Counted from the first letter of the stretch, positions 29,102 through 43,100 are shown. The stretch is DNA of 64,000 nucleotides from Sitta carolinensis (GCA_032173965.1 CM063287.1:8437859-8501858); one strand, 5' to 3'. Translations and numbers: made by a program. Notes: a model not told the origin generated them from the sequence alone.

Positions 29102-32020
29102 CTTATTTTGCTTAGACATGGGACTCTAGAACTTCTAAGAATCATCTGCCACCAATAGGCAAGGGTTTTTTCCTTCCTTCTGGTGGTTCTGTATGCTTAA
29201 AGCATTAAAAAAAGACACATTCTGCTACTGGGTTAAGGAAGGTATACTGTATTACTGAGAGAGTTGGTCCTCCCTCACTCTGTGTGAGATAGAGGTGACT
29301 CTCATTGTGTGCCTAGTTGTCTCTGTATGCAGGTATGAGAGGACAGTAGGATTTGTTTACAGATGTCAGGCTATTATTTGGACAGGATGGTGAGCTACTC
29401 TCTCTGAGTAGTAGCATTTAGTGCTGGTGAAATTAATAAGCAGCTATTTCCATGGAAAATGAAATATAGTATCAATGTTAGTCACTGCAATAAATACAAA
29501 TATATTCCTTACATGAGCAGTTTAATTGAGTGGATTGCTATTTACACTCACTGCATAAAGTGTCCTTGTTAGTTTTAGAAAAGAGCCTGGAAAATGTGGA
29601 TATATGCCAAGGCTTTAAAGGGCAGTGAAGTTTTCATTGCAACAAGATTCTGCTTAGGGATTAGAACTGTTCTCAGAGTGCACATCACTTTTTTTCTCCC
29701 CCTCCCAATACCACCTTAGAGGTAAGTTTAAAATTCATAGTTTTATGTGAGAAATATTTTCTCGATTCCCTAAAGATAATCTCCGTGTGAATTTTTTCAC
29801 ATATTATATTTCACTCACCATGGAAATGTCAAGATGAGTACCATGGGCCCATCTCACTGAGGTCAGTGGGCTGACACAGCTTAGTGAATATACATGGCAG
29901 TTGTATTCTTTCAGACAAACAGTTCCTGTTAGCTTTCTGCAAGGAAGAAGTAGATACCTTAGCCAAAACGTTACAATAGACAGCAAGGTCACAGTCTATT
30001 CAGGCTGGGACCTTCTCTTATTAGTGCTGATTAGCTTAAGCACAGTCAAGGAAAAACGTAAATTACACACTTAAAAATAATTGGAATGGATGATAAAGTA
30101 TTTTTTAGAAGTAGAATGAGGAATTTTTCAATCAGGTAAAACACTTAGGCTTTACCAGATGAGACTTGTAAATGTTCTTTGTGCCTCTAAGTTTTCTAGT
30201 TTCCTTTGGATCCCTTTCGCCATGGTGTTTCTTGCCTACCAACCCCTATAAAAGCTGCCTGCCCTAATTTTGTTTTTCTCCCACAAACTCTTAATTATTG
30301 GCAACCCATTGTTTCTTGCAGTGATACACCAAGGTCTGTTTAGCCTGGCTGTCAGGCACTGCTGGTGTTGGGCAGCTCTTGGTGTCTGTGCTGGCTGATG
30401 GCTGCTGCAGCACAGCAGTCCAGGGGTATTACTGCATTGCTGTAATGACCACCCTAAACAGCACTCAAATACCTCCAAGGGAGACAAATTCTTCTGACAA
30501 GTCCTGGCTAACTTTATCCACTTAGTCTTAAGACATAGAATTATATTTTTAGTCAAAGTCTCTGATATTGATCCTAGTGGAAAGTTCACTGAAGTGTTTT
30601 GGCTTGTAAACAGAAAGCGCAGGCCTAAATGAGGTCGACTGTAGTTAAGTTCTGATTATCCATGTTCATTAATTTTTCTCTCCCATATATGTTCATTAGA
30701 AGTGATCTAAAAACCATTAGACACTGTGAGATCCACATCCCCATGAAGAGGAGTTACAGGAAAATTAACTAAGTAAATATACTTCATTAGTAGCTTCAGG
30801 AAACTAATGTGGTCAGGATGCTTGAAGTATCCTGAATTAGGCTTCTGATTTTAGATAATGTTCAGTGGTAAGGGGAAAACCAGACTTTTTCTGTGTAATG
30901 TTAGAAATCTCTTTGGATTTGGACAACACTTGAACTCCTCTGAGTCAACAGAAGAGTTACAGAGCCTAATGTATTTTGAGAATCATCGTATCTTTGAGAT
31001 TTGGATGTGATTTCCTGAATCTGGAGCTGGCTGTTTAGGGCAATTCCCTACTTCAGTGTCTGTTGCTGCTCTGAAATCTGCATCTGAATGATTGTCACTT
31101 ATAAGGAAGCTGCCAAGAAGCCAAGAGTTGCAGGACTGCAGAAAGACCCTGGTGATACTGGAATGGGGATAGTGGAAGTCTCAGGTGCACTATTTGTGTG
31201 CGAGGTGAAGAATGAGCAGAGGAGATCATTTTGGTTCATTTCAGATATTTTTCAACTAAAGAACTTACTTAAATATTTGATACTAAATTCTTCAAAGCTG
31301 TTATTTATTATGTTTACTAGGGAGAGTTGCATCACATCTTAAGACCGGGGTATGTATGATAAGCTACACTCAAGAACTGAATCTTTTTTCAGTGCATCTT
31401 CTGCTCTTTATTAATTATTACTAATTCCTTTCTTTACATACTAGATCATTTTATAACCCAAACATTTTTCTGATAGTCTTAAATGAACAAATCTTTTTAT
31501 TATTTATATGTTTATATGTTTACCTTATTTAGCATCTCTCAGTAATTATAAATCATCTAATAATTAAATCTTTAATTAATTAATTAATTATGCCAAACTT
31601 TAGTTTCCAAATGAGCCACTATATCAGAAGTTTTTATGCCATTCAACTTTGATCCCTCTCTGATAAATCTGATTGCATTTAGCCTCTTGTTTTTGATTCT
31701 GAACTGACATTGTCTATAACTAGGCAATGCAAATTCTGCAATTAACCAATTTATTATTGGTGAGAGTAGTGGCTTCCTATTTATTATCAATACCAATTTA
31801 GGTATTTCTGAATATTTCAAGAGTATTGTGGGTTTGTCTGCACTGAGCTGCACATAAATTTAATATAAATTAATGTATTTCTTCAATAGTGTTAATGGCA
31901 CTACACATCTACATACAAATTCAACCCTTGACAGCATAAACAAATTTTGTGACTGGATTAAATTTCCTTAGTAGGAAGCCACATTTTTTTATGGCTTACC
32001 CGAGTTTTCAATAGTGATAT

Positions 32021-32071
32021 GTAAAGGAAATTTTTGGAAATTTCCAAAAATTTTTGTAAAGGAAATTTTGG
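32021..32071. repeat. 26-bp perfect palindrome flanked by direct repeats
   Basis: Positions 32028-32053 form a perfect 26-bp palindrome, with half-site aaatttttggaaa and its complement. The flanking unit gtaaaggaaattttt-gg at 32021-32037 recurs, with one T fewer, at 32056-32071. This arrangement looks like a local duplication-inversion event, such as template switching during replication. Confidence 0.9.
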
Positions 32072-33326
32072 AAGTTTTGCAAAGACAGGATGAAGGAGAC
32101 AGAGAAGTAACCTGCTTGAGTTAAGGTGTCCCCACTCCTTGGAGGTTTAGTGTGGAGCTTGCTGTGTATATTGGGGGAGTGCCAGGCATGTACTCAGCAT
32201 TCATCCTTGGTACTCTGTGGATAACTCACCACCAGGGCAGAGCTGCAGGGATACTGGATATCCTCCCTGTTTGCCCGTAGAAGCTGCTGGGGTGGAGGAA
32301 TTTTAGGGTCAGTACCAAGTCAATTAAGAGCAGATTGAGGGCCAGTGACTCCTTTCAGGAGGGAACAAGCTGGGGGGCAGAATTTGAGGCAGTTCAGGAA
32401 AAGAGGGATTCTCCACAGCAGGGGAGGAGTTAGGAGGATACAACAGGGATTGTGCAGATGCCAGAGAAGTAGAAAGGGTCAAAGAGAGATCAGGAGAGCC
32501 TTGGAAAAATCTCATCTTTTCACTGGCTTCAGTTTGCTTTCTTTCCTCTCTTTCACGAAAATCTCCAAGGTTTATTCCTTTTCACTTTCCCTTTTTATCC
32601 CTTAATGTTTGTGGTTGCCTCTGACTCAGATTCCTTCTAAGGGAAAATAGGTATTATATATTTCCAAACAGCTTTTTATTGGATAGGTGCTCCCTTTTTG
32701 GCTGATGCCCTCTATGCCTAACAAGCTTTTGTCCTTATGTTGCTGTAGGCATGAACATTAGGTCTGGAAAGTGTAATTGCCCAACTTGCAATCTGAGTGC
32801 AGCATAATGCAGGGAAATAATTAATGAACCAGTCATCCAACCAAATGCTAATATTTGCATTTGCCATTGATATATAGAGAGCAATAGTGCTGGTGGAAGT
32901 ATTTTTCAATTTTATTGCAGGCACAGATGATACCCTGAGAGAGGAAAAGTAGGTCTGATCCTAGGCCCAGAGTGATCACAGTTGTGTTTGAAGTACTGTG
33001 AAAGGTTCAGGGCTTTGTCTTTGTGATTCTCATTGGAGTCACTAAGAGTGCTTGCTGATGTCCCAGACATGGCATAGAGAATTACACCATGGTATCATGG
33101 GACTCAAGATTTTCTGTGCAAGACTTAGAAACAAGCAGCAGCTTCTGCCTGGCTGCCTAATTCACTGGCTAGCTGTAGAGTTCACTGGCACATTAATATC
33201 TTAGCACTTATTAAATGGACACCTCAAGTTGATAACCATGAGTAATACTTCATCTTTTTTACGTCTCTCCCTGACACTGCCATCATCATCATCCCCAGCA
33301 AATTTTCAGGAATATTAATTAATTAA

Positions 33327-33330
<4 letters not shown>

Positions 33331-33386
<56 letters not shown>

Positions 33387-33394
33387 TATATGTA
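33331..33394. repeat. TA dinucleotide microsatellite with CA/TATG tail
   Basis: About 24 consecutive TA units run from 33331 to 33378, followed by a short CA run and a tatatgta tail. It is deep inside the 13.5-kb intron. Such tracts are usually length-polymorphic and can form cruciforms. No function is inferred. Confidence 0.95.
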
Positions 33395-36300
33395 TCAGAA
33401 GCCCTATTCTGCATGTTTTGGTTTGCATCCTGCTCTGTGTTCACCTGCTTCACTTCAGAATGCCTCCATCTCAGTTAGGTGATAGCTAAAGTATGTAAAA
33501 TGTTTTCTAAGCATTTCTAACTCTAATCTAATCTGTTTTATTACCTTTCTATGCACTTGATGCCTTTTCATTTTCTAGTAGTTTAAATACTAGGATTCAA
33601 TTATTAAGATATTCAAGAAGTTGTAAATAAGTGCTCATGTGTCATAAAATGACAAATGAAAAAGCATACTGTAAAGAAGAAATGTTGATTTTAGTTGTCC
33701 TGAGAATTAAAAAAGATATACACTGACTGGTGAAGATATGAAATAGAAGAAAACCCATGAAGATGAAAAAGAGCTACTGTCTCTTATATCATGTCACCTC
33801 TTTGTAAGTACAATATTGTGCTCTCCTGAGGATGCAATTTAAACTGGTAGTGCATCACAGAAATCCTTTGCTTAGGCAGGCAGTTGACTTAGGAAGCAGT
33901 TACACTCAGTGCTGTTGAATTCTAATAAACCTTTGTTGTGAGTACAAAAATACCAGGATTGAAGTCAAGTTCTCTTCAATTAAAGATCTGTTTAGATGGG
34001 AACAAGTAGAAATTCTGGCAGTCCTTTGAGAAGTGCTATCAAAATTGAACTGTTTTCCAAAACTACATCCATCTTGGTTTTGAACTTCGTTAAAAAACAG
34101 AACCAGTTGAGGGAGAGGTGTATCTGTGAAAAGGAGAAAGTTTTAAAAAATTACAGAATTATGTATTTGGTCATCATTAAAACTGTTCTAAATTTTCATT
34201 TTGAAATGAGACTTTTGTTTCCATCTTTAACTTGGAAAATGTAGAAGAAAATGTCTAATAGTTGAAATCAAATTAAATGCTTAAGAAAAAGAATATTGAT
34301 GAAAATTTTCAACATTAAATCTAAAATTATCACAGTCATCTGTGAAATTTGGGCTTTCATCTTTCTCATAGCCTATTGAGTAGGTACACCCTCAAATGTT
34401 CAGAATAAAATAGTTTTGCAATTAGTGGATTAAAATGTAAACCTGGGCACATATGTTCACTACAGCACCATCATCACTTGGAAAGCGAACTTCTGTTTCT
34501 GCAGGATTTGATCCATTTAGCAAGAGAGGGAGGGAAAAATAATGTTCTGAACTTGCAGATGTTTTTCCTGGAGAAGTAATGACTCTTATGTAAATAATCA
34601 TTTTGTTCTGCAAGTGCATACAATTTCATTTCACAAATTGATTTCGCCTCTTCTGCCCTTTTCTCTGGTGCAAGCCTCTGCTAGATCTAGCAAGCCTCAT
34701 TATTCTGTTTTTAAATATCAAAGCTATAAACATCCAAGTCAGAGCTGTGTAGGAACATCATTTTCAAGTAACATCTTGAAATCTCCAAGTTGGTGTCAAA
34801 TACAAATCTTGGCTAACACTGTGAATGACACAGGTATTTTATCGCTAATATGGAAGAAATTCAGCTTTTTAGCATCATCTTCTGTGGGCAGGTAATGAGA
34901 GAGGAAAAACTAAACATACAATAAACATCAGAAGTGATGGAATAGTCTGGTAAATAAATTCCTTTGTTGCAATACAACTGTTTCCAGCTAAGCATCAAAG
35001 ATGCAGTGTATGGTTCTTTGCTACACCACTCTCTACGTGGCAAACCACATTTACAGTGCTGAACAACCCTGGCACTAAAATTCATCATCAGTGAGCAGAG
35101 CAGGGGGACACTTAACATGGTATGCCCAGGTCCACCAATGTCACCTCACAGAAAGAACTGGGTGTACTCAGAAATTACAGTAATGGAAAGAGGAGCAGAA
35201 TCATCCCCTAAATCTTTGTGAGTTAGAAACTGTCACTGGCAGTTTTCAGCCACTCTGTGTTAGGAGCTGCAGTTGATTTTTTTTCTCTTTTTTGCTGTCT
35301 TTCATGATACATGTGCATGTCTCATAAGTATGATTTATCCCTTCTCTTTTTAAGCTAAAATGGCTGGAGGAAGAGTAAGGCCTTCATTCCTGAGGGATGG
35401 TAACTTGCCTGAGGAAAGTTTATTTTAGGTAGTTAGTGTGTAGCTCTTGTTCTTAGAACTTGAAGGTATCTATTTCACAGATAATTATATCTTGGGAGTA
35501 TATTGTGATATATTTCAGCTGTGAGTATGAATTACAATTTCCTAGCCCATTGTTTCAGGAATACTTTGTCGTTGAACTTCAGAGGTTAATTACACATTGT
35601 TTAACAAAATGCCAGTTTTCATTGTTTCCTTAAACTGTGTTCATTTTGGTAGTGAGTGGTGGTAAAGTAGGCATCTTATAAGTACATCAGCTTTGTTTTC
35701 AGCTCTCAAAGTAGCAAAATTTCTATACCTTCTCCCTTCTCAGTGGAAATCTTCCAGTTCCTGTAAGGATTACTCCGTTTTCCTGGGTGGTCTGTTTTTG
35801 TATGTTCAGTACTGCTTATGGAAAAAATGTTATGTGTGGCAGCTAAAGTTAAAGCCAGAGCTCCGTGTGAAGCTGAGGATTAATGCAGGGATTGCCACTG
35901 GGGGTCCTGTTCCTGTTGAGCTCAGCTTTCCTTCTCTGAGGGATGCCCCTGGTAAGTATTTCAGAGGAAAGTGCAACACAGCCATCAGTAAGGAAATAAT
36001 GAACCTAACACAGAAGGTCTTTTAAGCTGTGCCATGGAAAATGAGAGTCTGTATGTTTACTTATTATACCCAATCTAAAGCAGCTCTAGGGGTTTTTTGT
36101 TGTTAAGTATAACTGTTTGATCCTTTTTGATACTCTGCTCTTCTCATAGTCTCAGTGATATCTTGTAACAATGAGTTTCACCTCAGGTTAATCAAGCTCT
36201 CTAGAAAAAGATGTTTGCCTTTATCAATTTTATGCGTGCTGTCTTTTCAATTTCACTCAATGTCCGCAAGAGTAGCTTTATTTCAACCGTTCATTATTTT

Positions 36301-37327
36301 CTAAGTGTCTGCAATGTCTTCTCTTCTTCATCTCCTGTCTAAAGCAAACAATTCCAAATGTCTTAGCTGCTTCTACTTGATTTGTAAGAGTTTAAGTATT
36401 TTTATTTAATTTTTGTACCTGTCCTGATTTTGAAATGTACTTTATAAAGATTAGAATTTGAGGCGTAATCCTGATCTGTAGGTTGGAAATAGGATATTAA
36501 TTGTATAATTCTGATTCTTTTGACTATTTTTGGGTTTCATTTCCTTTTCTCTGGTGATCCCATATGTACTGGAATGATTTCAGGGGAACTTTCACCACGA
36601 GGCAGACTCTCACAACACTTCCCACAACTACATCTTCACGTACCTGAGCATCCTAGAGGCGCTTCAGATGACATTTGCCACTGTGTTTTCTTTGTTATTC
36701 CAATGAAAGGGCAAACTCTGTTTTCAGAGCATTTTGGTGGGATTTATTTGGGGCCTCTTACATAATTAAGGACATAAATTTGTCAAATATAGGTGAAAGA
36801 CACCTGGAGTGGCTAATTCATAGTGTTCTGCTCATTGTGGAACACAGTTGCCTAAAAGGAAGCCCATGTTTCTTCCTGAAGAGAGGTTTAAGTTATTGCA
36901 GTTGTACAGTTTAAACTATTAAATAATAATCTTTTGTGAAATTATCATGAGATGCCTCATCACTGAAGTTTAGCCTCTGCATTTTAAAACACCTTTAAGT
37001 CTTTTTTTTCAGAGTGCTGCCCAAACTTGAATTTATCTAGTTGTGGCTGACTTCCTTCTATGAAAATGCAATTTGTCACAAGTATTGGAAAACAGATGAT
37101 CTCCCAAGTCAGAGGTTGCTTCCATAAATAGATTTTCATAATTCAGAGAAGCTTTGTGAAACTTTATTTAATATCTTTGTAAATGAGAATATAGGAAAAG
37201 CCAGATGACTGGCAGAAAAAGTCTGGGCTATGCTTAACTTTCAGTCCTGATGTAGCAGGTTTTTGGCATGATATTAGAGCTGAAAAATAGGAGTGCAGAT
37301 TGCACATCTCTTTTATTTTCTGTCTTC

Positions 37328-37350
37328 TTTTTTTTTTTTTTTTTTTTTTT
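37328..37350 (+). promoter_or_regulatory. 23-T homopolymer in the polypyrimidine tract of the linker exon
   Basis: An unbroken run of 23 T residues ends 11 nt before the start of the linker exon, followed by attatccccag. It serves as the polypyrimidine tract of this acceptor and is a natural target for U2AF65, TIA1 or PTB-type proteins. A homopolymer of this length is expected to vary between individuals. Confidence 0.7.
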
Positions 37351-37361
37351 ATTATCCCCAG

Positions 37362-37437
37362 ATCTAAACGTCCAGTGCCAGTTTCAACCACAGCTCCTAG
37401 AATTGACTCTCCCAGGGCTGTAATTCCCCATCAGAAG
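37362..37437 (+). CDS. LDB3: LDB3 exon: SKRP linker following the PDZ domain
   Basis: This 76-nt exon completes the split Lys codon with its first base and then encodes 25 residues: SKRPVPVSTTAP, then RIDSPRAVIPHQK. It ends exactly on a codon before gtaagt. Human LDB3 has SKRPIPISTTAP and VIPHQK at the same positions (residues 83-107), with a divergent centre. It is a proline- and serine-rich flexible linker and has no domain of its own. It ends in phase 0, so the following exon must also begin in phase 0. This condition decides which downstream exons can be joined: both the cardiac exon and the microexon satisfy it, while the skeletal ZM exon and the shared exon do not. Confidence 0.95.
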
Positions 37438-40074
37438 GTAAGTGACACGTTTCTCCTCAGCCAAAGTGAATACCATTTTTATCTGCTGCAGTGAAAGTAA
37501 ATACCTATTACAGGAAATAGCTTTTGCCTGCCCCAAATAACTAAACATTGAATAAATGCACAGGCAGCAAAACTGCTGCAAGGCAATGTATTAGTGATCT
37601 GTATTTTTTCTAATTTCTGATAAGCAGGACCAAAGCATCCTGCTATCCTCTGATGTGATTTGGTCTAACCAATTCTGAGAAACTGTCTTCATCTAGGTTA
37701 TAAGAAGCCACTAAAGCTTCTCAAAATCTACATTTGCTTTCATAGATTGTTGGGGAGAACCATTAGACTTTGCCTCAGTCTATCCAAATCCTGGCTGTAA
37801 CTGAAATAACTGATTTGGAAAGAGGACATGAGGGCATTTGAAAGCCTACATCGTACCATGTTACTTGTCATAGAATTCAGAAGACCTGACAATAAAAAAT
37901 AAAGAGGATAAGTCAATTTAATGAATAACAGCAAGTGGCAGAGGAAATGAATGGCTTGATTTCCATTGTCAAAGTACATCATCTTTCATAAAATAAATGT
38001 TCACTTTAGAATAAACACTGACTGTACCTGGCAGCTCATCTTCTGTATCTTTGGAGACACCGAGGAGCAAGGGTACCTGAAAGATGGTGTATATAACCCT
38101 AGGCTCAGGCTCTGGGTAGGACATTTGTATTACTGATGCATTTGATTAAATAAACAGACTGCAGCTAAAGTTTCCACTGCTGCAACTTATCCCTGATGTC
38201 AGTGCCAGTTTCATTCCTAGCATGCATATAAATAAAAAACACTGAAGATCCAAATACATGGGGAATTAGGTGATTTTCTACTGTTTTTGACAGTTCCAGC
38301 TTCCATAGATCAATTTTAAGTAATTTTTATAAACACTATGCTTTCCAAATTCAGAGCACAGATGGTAACATCATCCCTGAAACTGCTGCAAATAGGTTCA
38401 AAATAGCAGAAGAGAATGCACCTGGAGGGAATAATTTGATTCAATTTTGTTTTGTGAAATTTTAAATTACCTGACTCGACCATTTATTAGTTGAGGCAGG
38501 AATAATGTTATTTCAGACTGGGTCTTGTAAACTTTTTTTGCAAGGGAAGATGAAATTAAGAATTTTTCTTGCTCAGAGTTGTTTCTGCTTATATCATAAT
38601 TTTACAAAAGTTATCCTGGAGGAACTTATTGGAAGGGTCACCCAGCAGTACAGTGAAATTCCTAGAACAAAAGTGATAGATCATTCTTTTGGTTAAATTG
38701 GTGTTTGACTGCACCAGCAAAGTAATAGGGATAGGAAGGGGAAGGAGTTCTTATTTTCCCTGAAGACCCACCCAGAATGCTGTTAGTGTTCAAGGCAGTG
38801 AGTAGATCTCTCATCAAGTTACTCACCAACACAAAATTGACACCTACCTTTTGGGGCTCTATAGCACATGCACAGGTATGAAAATTTTGTCTGCTTCCTC
38901 CATAGGCATATAACACTTTTATATATTGGATTTTTGTGACTCTTTTAGATGCATTTTAGGTGCATTTCTTCCTTGCTAACTGTCAGTTTTAAAATTGCTG
39001 CCATAGGTCTTCAAAGCTGTTTACTACAGAAAATACTTTCCTCTCTTAACTATCTTCTATATAGAAAAGTTAACTTTATGCACTGCAGGGGTTTTGTGAA
39101 GGTCCCTAAAGACCCCTTGGCATGAAAGCTGTAAAGACACTTCACATTTCCTGTTCTAACCCTTCAGAGAGAGATGAGGATCAAAGGACTCGACCCATTT
39201 TCAGAAGCTTGCTGTCTTACATTTGAGAATTCTGTGCAGGGTTCTGAGGAAAGGTTTGTAGGGCTGCTGGAGGCAGTCTTTTCTGAACAGGCTGCAGGCA
39301 GTACCAGCAGCCAGAAAAGAGAATTGCCAGAACCTTTCTGGAGGAAAAGGGGGGGCAGCCAGGGGAAGGTATGGTGGGAAACAGGTTATCTTGCAGTATT
39401 CAGGAAGATCTTAGGTGTAGGGGCTTTCACCTAGGGAGAAGAGGTAACATTAGAGTTCTGGGAGGGGACCCTTTGCAGGTCAAGAGGAGTGACACTTGTG
39501 TCACTTGTCTATGCTAATAGACAACAGTAAGTTTTAAGTGAAGAATTCTTCTCTGGGGGTTGTTTAGAAGGAAAACAAAAACCAATGAGCCCTCATAGAA
39601 GTCTCAAAATCCAGAATAAAATTACTTTACTGGTAGAATCAGCGTAATGCTGATATGGCAGTAAGGTATGTTACAGTAAATACACTTTAAAACCAAGGTT
39701 TCTTTGCTTTCCCTTTATTATTTCTAGTAACAGTATCACTATAGAAATGAAGAATTCTGTGGCACACAGGCAAAAGTCACCTCCACACATCTGCCTGACA
39801 GTGTTTAGACTGATGGTTCACATGAAATTAATTTGATGGTATTTTTTAAAAATCAGCAAAAAACTGCATTACAAGACAGTCGTGACAGTGTCATCCTCAT
39901 ACATCAAGAGAAGCTTTCCTCACCCTTCTCTGCTTAAGGTTAAGGCATGGCCATGTTAGCTAAACAATCTGCATGTGCAACTTCAGTGTCTAGTTAAAAC
40001 CAGAAACCCTCTTGTACATTATTGCTGATCTGATTGCAGCTTTCACTAATTTTCAAGCATGCACTTCTTTCACT

Positions 40075-40153
40075 GTTTTTTTTTGTTTGTTTGTTTTGTT
40101 TGGGTTTTTTATTATTATTATTTTTTGTTTTGTTTTGGTTTTTTTGTTTTTGG
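40075..40153. repeat. T/G-rich low-complexity tract
   Basis: About 80 nt is composed of short T runs separated by single G residues, with an ATT triplet run in the middle. On the minus strand it reads as an A-rich tail-like sequence, but no element body is recognisable beside it. It is called as simple low-complexity sequence. Confidence 0.8.
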
Positions 40154-43100
40154 GAAACAAGCATACATTTTTCACATAGGTCAGTCATTCTTTCACAAAG
40201 CTGATCAGTATAACAGATGATACAGGTTTTGCAATGATAAGTATGTAGAGCTGTTATTGGAAATAAGGTTTGGTTGATTTTCAGCTTCGCTATATCTGAC
40301 ATAAATCTCAAACTAGAAACAATTTTCATTTAGTTTAGTCAAATATTTTTGATTTAGTGAAGTCTTTTGCCCAGGTGGGGCATAGCTGGAAGAAAGGGCA
40401 TAGTTAATGTTGAAAGCATTCAAATAGCAGTAAGAGTAAGCTTGAGTCCAAGAATTTAAACTAAGCCATCAATCAGTCATTGAGTTCCTGCAGCTCTTCA
40501 GAGGGTCACAACACAAGTGAAGATTCAGCTCAGTGCAGTTTAAAACATTCAAGCTGGAGCTTTAGGGCTAAGCATGGCTTTAACATTTGTCTATTTGCAT
40601 GAAGGTATTGACAGCCTTGTTAATTCTAATAATCTGGCTGTGTGTTGTGCTTTCTGTGAAACACTAATGAACACACTTATTTTGGGGTCCCAGTGAGGAT
40701 CTTGTCATAATGATGATTTGTTTCCTGCCAAATTTGGGAGCCTATGAGTCTAAGAGAAAATAGATGGAGATGACTGACTTTTTGAGAAGAGTATAGGATG
40801 GAGGAGTTGGCTCAGCCAAAACCAGTTTGATCATGTCTTTGAGCAGAGTCATTCAGTGCCATGATGCCTCCATTCCCTTTTTCCTCTAAAAATTTAAACC
40901 AACAATTGCTTCTTGAGCATGTTGTGTGGTCAAATTCACTGGTACACGGTTAAAATTGTTCTCCCAGAAGTGCAGGAGGTGAATAATGACTGTAGAGTCA
41001 CAGCAACAGATATGAAAATGAGAATGATATAGAAATAGATATAGAAAATGAGTTGTCAAAGGGAGAGGACCTGCAAAACCTGGTATTATATCTCCCAATA
41101 TAAATGTGTTTCTCACCTTCCTGGTACATAAGAAGGAACATTTGTCTTTCATAGAAACTGGATTTTAATAATAATAATAATAATTCAGAATGGGAATTGA
41201 GCTGATTCCTAGCTTCCTTCTATTTCAAAGGGTTTGAGGCTCCTCTACATTTATCAGTTTTGAGCGCATTCCCTGACATTGCTCAGTTTTCCTCCTGCAG
41301 TAAGGGATTGCTGCACGATCCCGGCATCTTCCTGGAGGGAAGCCCATTGCTCAGTGTCAGAGCCTCCTCTCCTGGTCGGCTGCAGGGGTAGCATCAGACT
41401 CCCAGAGCTGGAAATGTTAGCCTGCTATTCCAGCCACTGAAACAGAATGGGATGAGAGATGGGGAACAGGGGAACGTTTGTTAGTTTGTTATTGTTGGCT
41501 GCATTTTATGTGATGTAATGCTGAAAGCTCAGTGCTGCTGCTCAGTATTAGACATTTGCCCTTCACTGTCAGAAATGGGTTCAGAAATTCTGCATTGATC
41601 TGATTTTGACACTGAACTGGAGACAAAAAATAATTCTACAATATTCTCCCAGGAATAAACTGAATCAGAATTTTTTTTTGTTGGTCACAAAAATAAAGAG
41701 CAAATATGCTGATGATGGGGCAGTAATTCTTTAGAAGTAGTAATATAGCTGCTCCCTTAGACACTTCCTGTTTCTTACATTTTTCCCTCCACAAGACAGG
41801 GAAAACAACTACCCTAAAACTATCCAAAACAGGAACTCAAGATGGAGATGGCTAACCTGGCACTGCTGGGTTCTTAAGAATTCTAATGCTGATTTGCCAG
41901 TATGATGGTATTCCAGCTAGAGATAGTTTGAGGAGCAAAACCAGAACTCTGTTTGTGCCAAAAGGGAGCAAAATCATCAGCCTTCATATTTTATGACTGG
42001 CCTATAATTTTCCCTATTGTTACTGTGCAGTAACACTAAGATTATGAAAATACATTAAGGTTGAGGAAATATGTGGCATTTCTCTCATTAACAGTTGAAA
42101 CTGATACTTTATGATCAGCTCTCCTTTCATGTCCTTTTATTTTGGGGTGTGGGAAGAAACACACAGTTAACTAAAAGCCACAGAGTTTTCAGGGTAACAA
42201 ATGAATATAACTCCAGCATATCCTTTTTCCTTTCTATTACCTCTGTTTTTTATTTTTTATTTAATAATTGTTTTGTCTCTCTGTGCTGGCATGTAAAATT
42301 GGTTTGCCCAAGTGATTACTTAATTTTTGAACATGGTCTTGTGCATTTGTGCCTCTTTTTGAACACATTTTTAGAGAGAACCCCTGTTTTCTGTGTATTT
42401 AGTGATATCTGGAAGCTTTCAATAGGCCACTTGAAGGGATTGTGGTTTTCTCTTTTCAGGGTCAGGGTATAATGACCGAAGTATGTATTGCAAATGTATT
42501 TATTTTAAAAGGCACACTCTGAAAATGCTTTCAGGATTATCTGTTTCTACAGACTCAGGCAGCTATTAATGCCAGATAAAATCTCTTCCTGTTTATCACT
42601 TAGAAAAATTATCTTAGTTAATTTTATCTGCCTTACATTTTTTATTCAAAATGTCTTAAATGTGTTTAATGTTATGATTATTTATATCCTTAGACATTTA
42701 GGGTAATTTTTCAATAAATTTTATTTAATCAAGGTATCTTATCTTGATTTTTTTTCCAGATGCATGCTCCCTAGATTTATGCATGCAATATAGAAAGATC
42801 CAAAAGGGAAACATAAATATTTATTTTTCTTGTGAACCATAGTATCAAAATTATTGAATTTCATTAATGATAACAAATACCAGCCAATGTATAGAATTAG
42901 AGGCCAAATTATTCTCAAGCCTGTATTTCATGCAATACTGTGGGGGAGATGAGTGCAAGGTGTTAAAGATGATGGTTGAATTGCCAGTGAATGAGACAAA
43001 ACATCACTGCAGGCCACCACCTGCTCTTGAATTGGCTGTCATTGAGGCCAGACTGTGGGCTTCATTCCTTCTTCAGCCTGCTGTCCCCTGCCTGTCCCTG

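Larger units (their letters stand above)
23862..37361 (+). other. LDB3: Intron between PDZ exon and SKRP linker exon
   Basis: This 13.5-kb intron runs from gtatgt at 23862 to ccccag at 37361. It contains two palindrome clusters (29055-29101 and 32021-32071), a TTAA-type repeat near 31572-31590, a TA microsatellite (33331-33394) and a 23-T homopolymer close to the acceptor (37328-37350). An open stretch at 35810-35950 ends in a strong-looking gtaagtatt donor, but it has an early stop in the LDB3 frame. I see no further coding exon and no clear transposon in the rest. Confidence 0.85.

Noticed and set aside
30236..30589. 117-codon minus-strand open frame
   Set aside because: It has no family resemblance and no exon-like boundaries, and lies in the middle of an intron.
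35693..36025. Open frame with a strong gtaagtatt donor at 35951
   Set aside because: With the plausible acceptors (35809 or 35842), the LDB3 frame hits a stop within a few codons, so it is not a coding LDB3 exon. A cryptic or poison exon cannot be excluded.
39174..39434. Purine-rich open stretch that might be an old retroelement or gene fragment
   Set aside because: I could not match it to any reverse transcriptase, gag or host protein motif. It is likely just GC/purine-richer intron.
42095..42472. 125-codon plus-strand open frame
   Set aside because: The Phe/Leu-rich translation of a T-rich intron shows no domain and no fitting splice phase.
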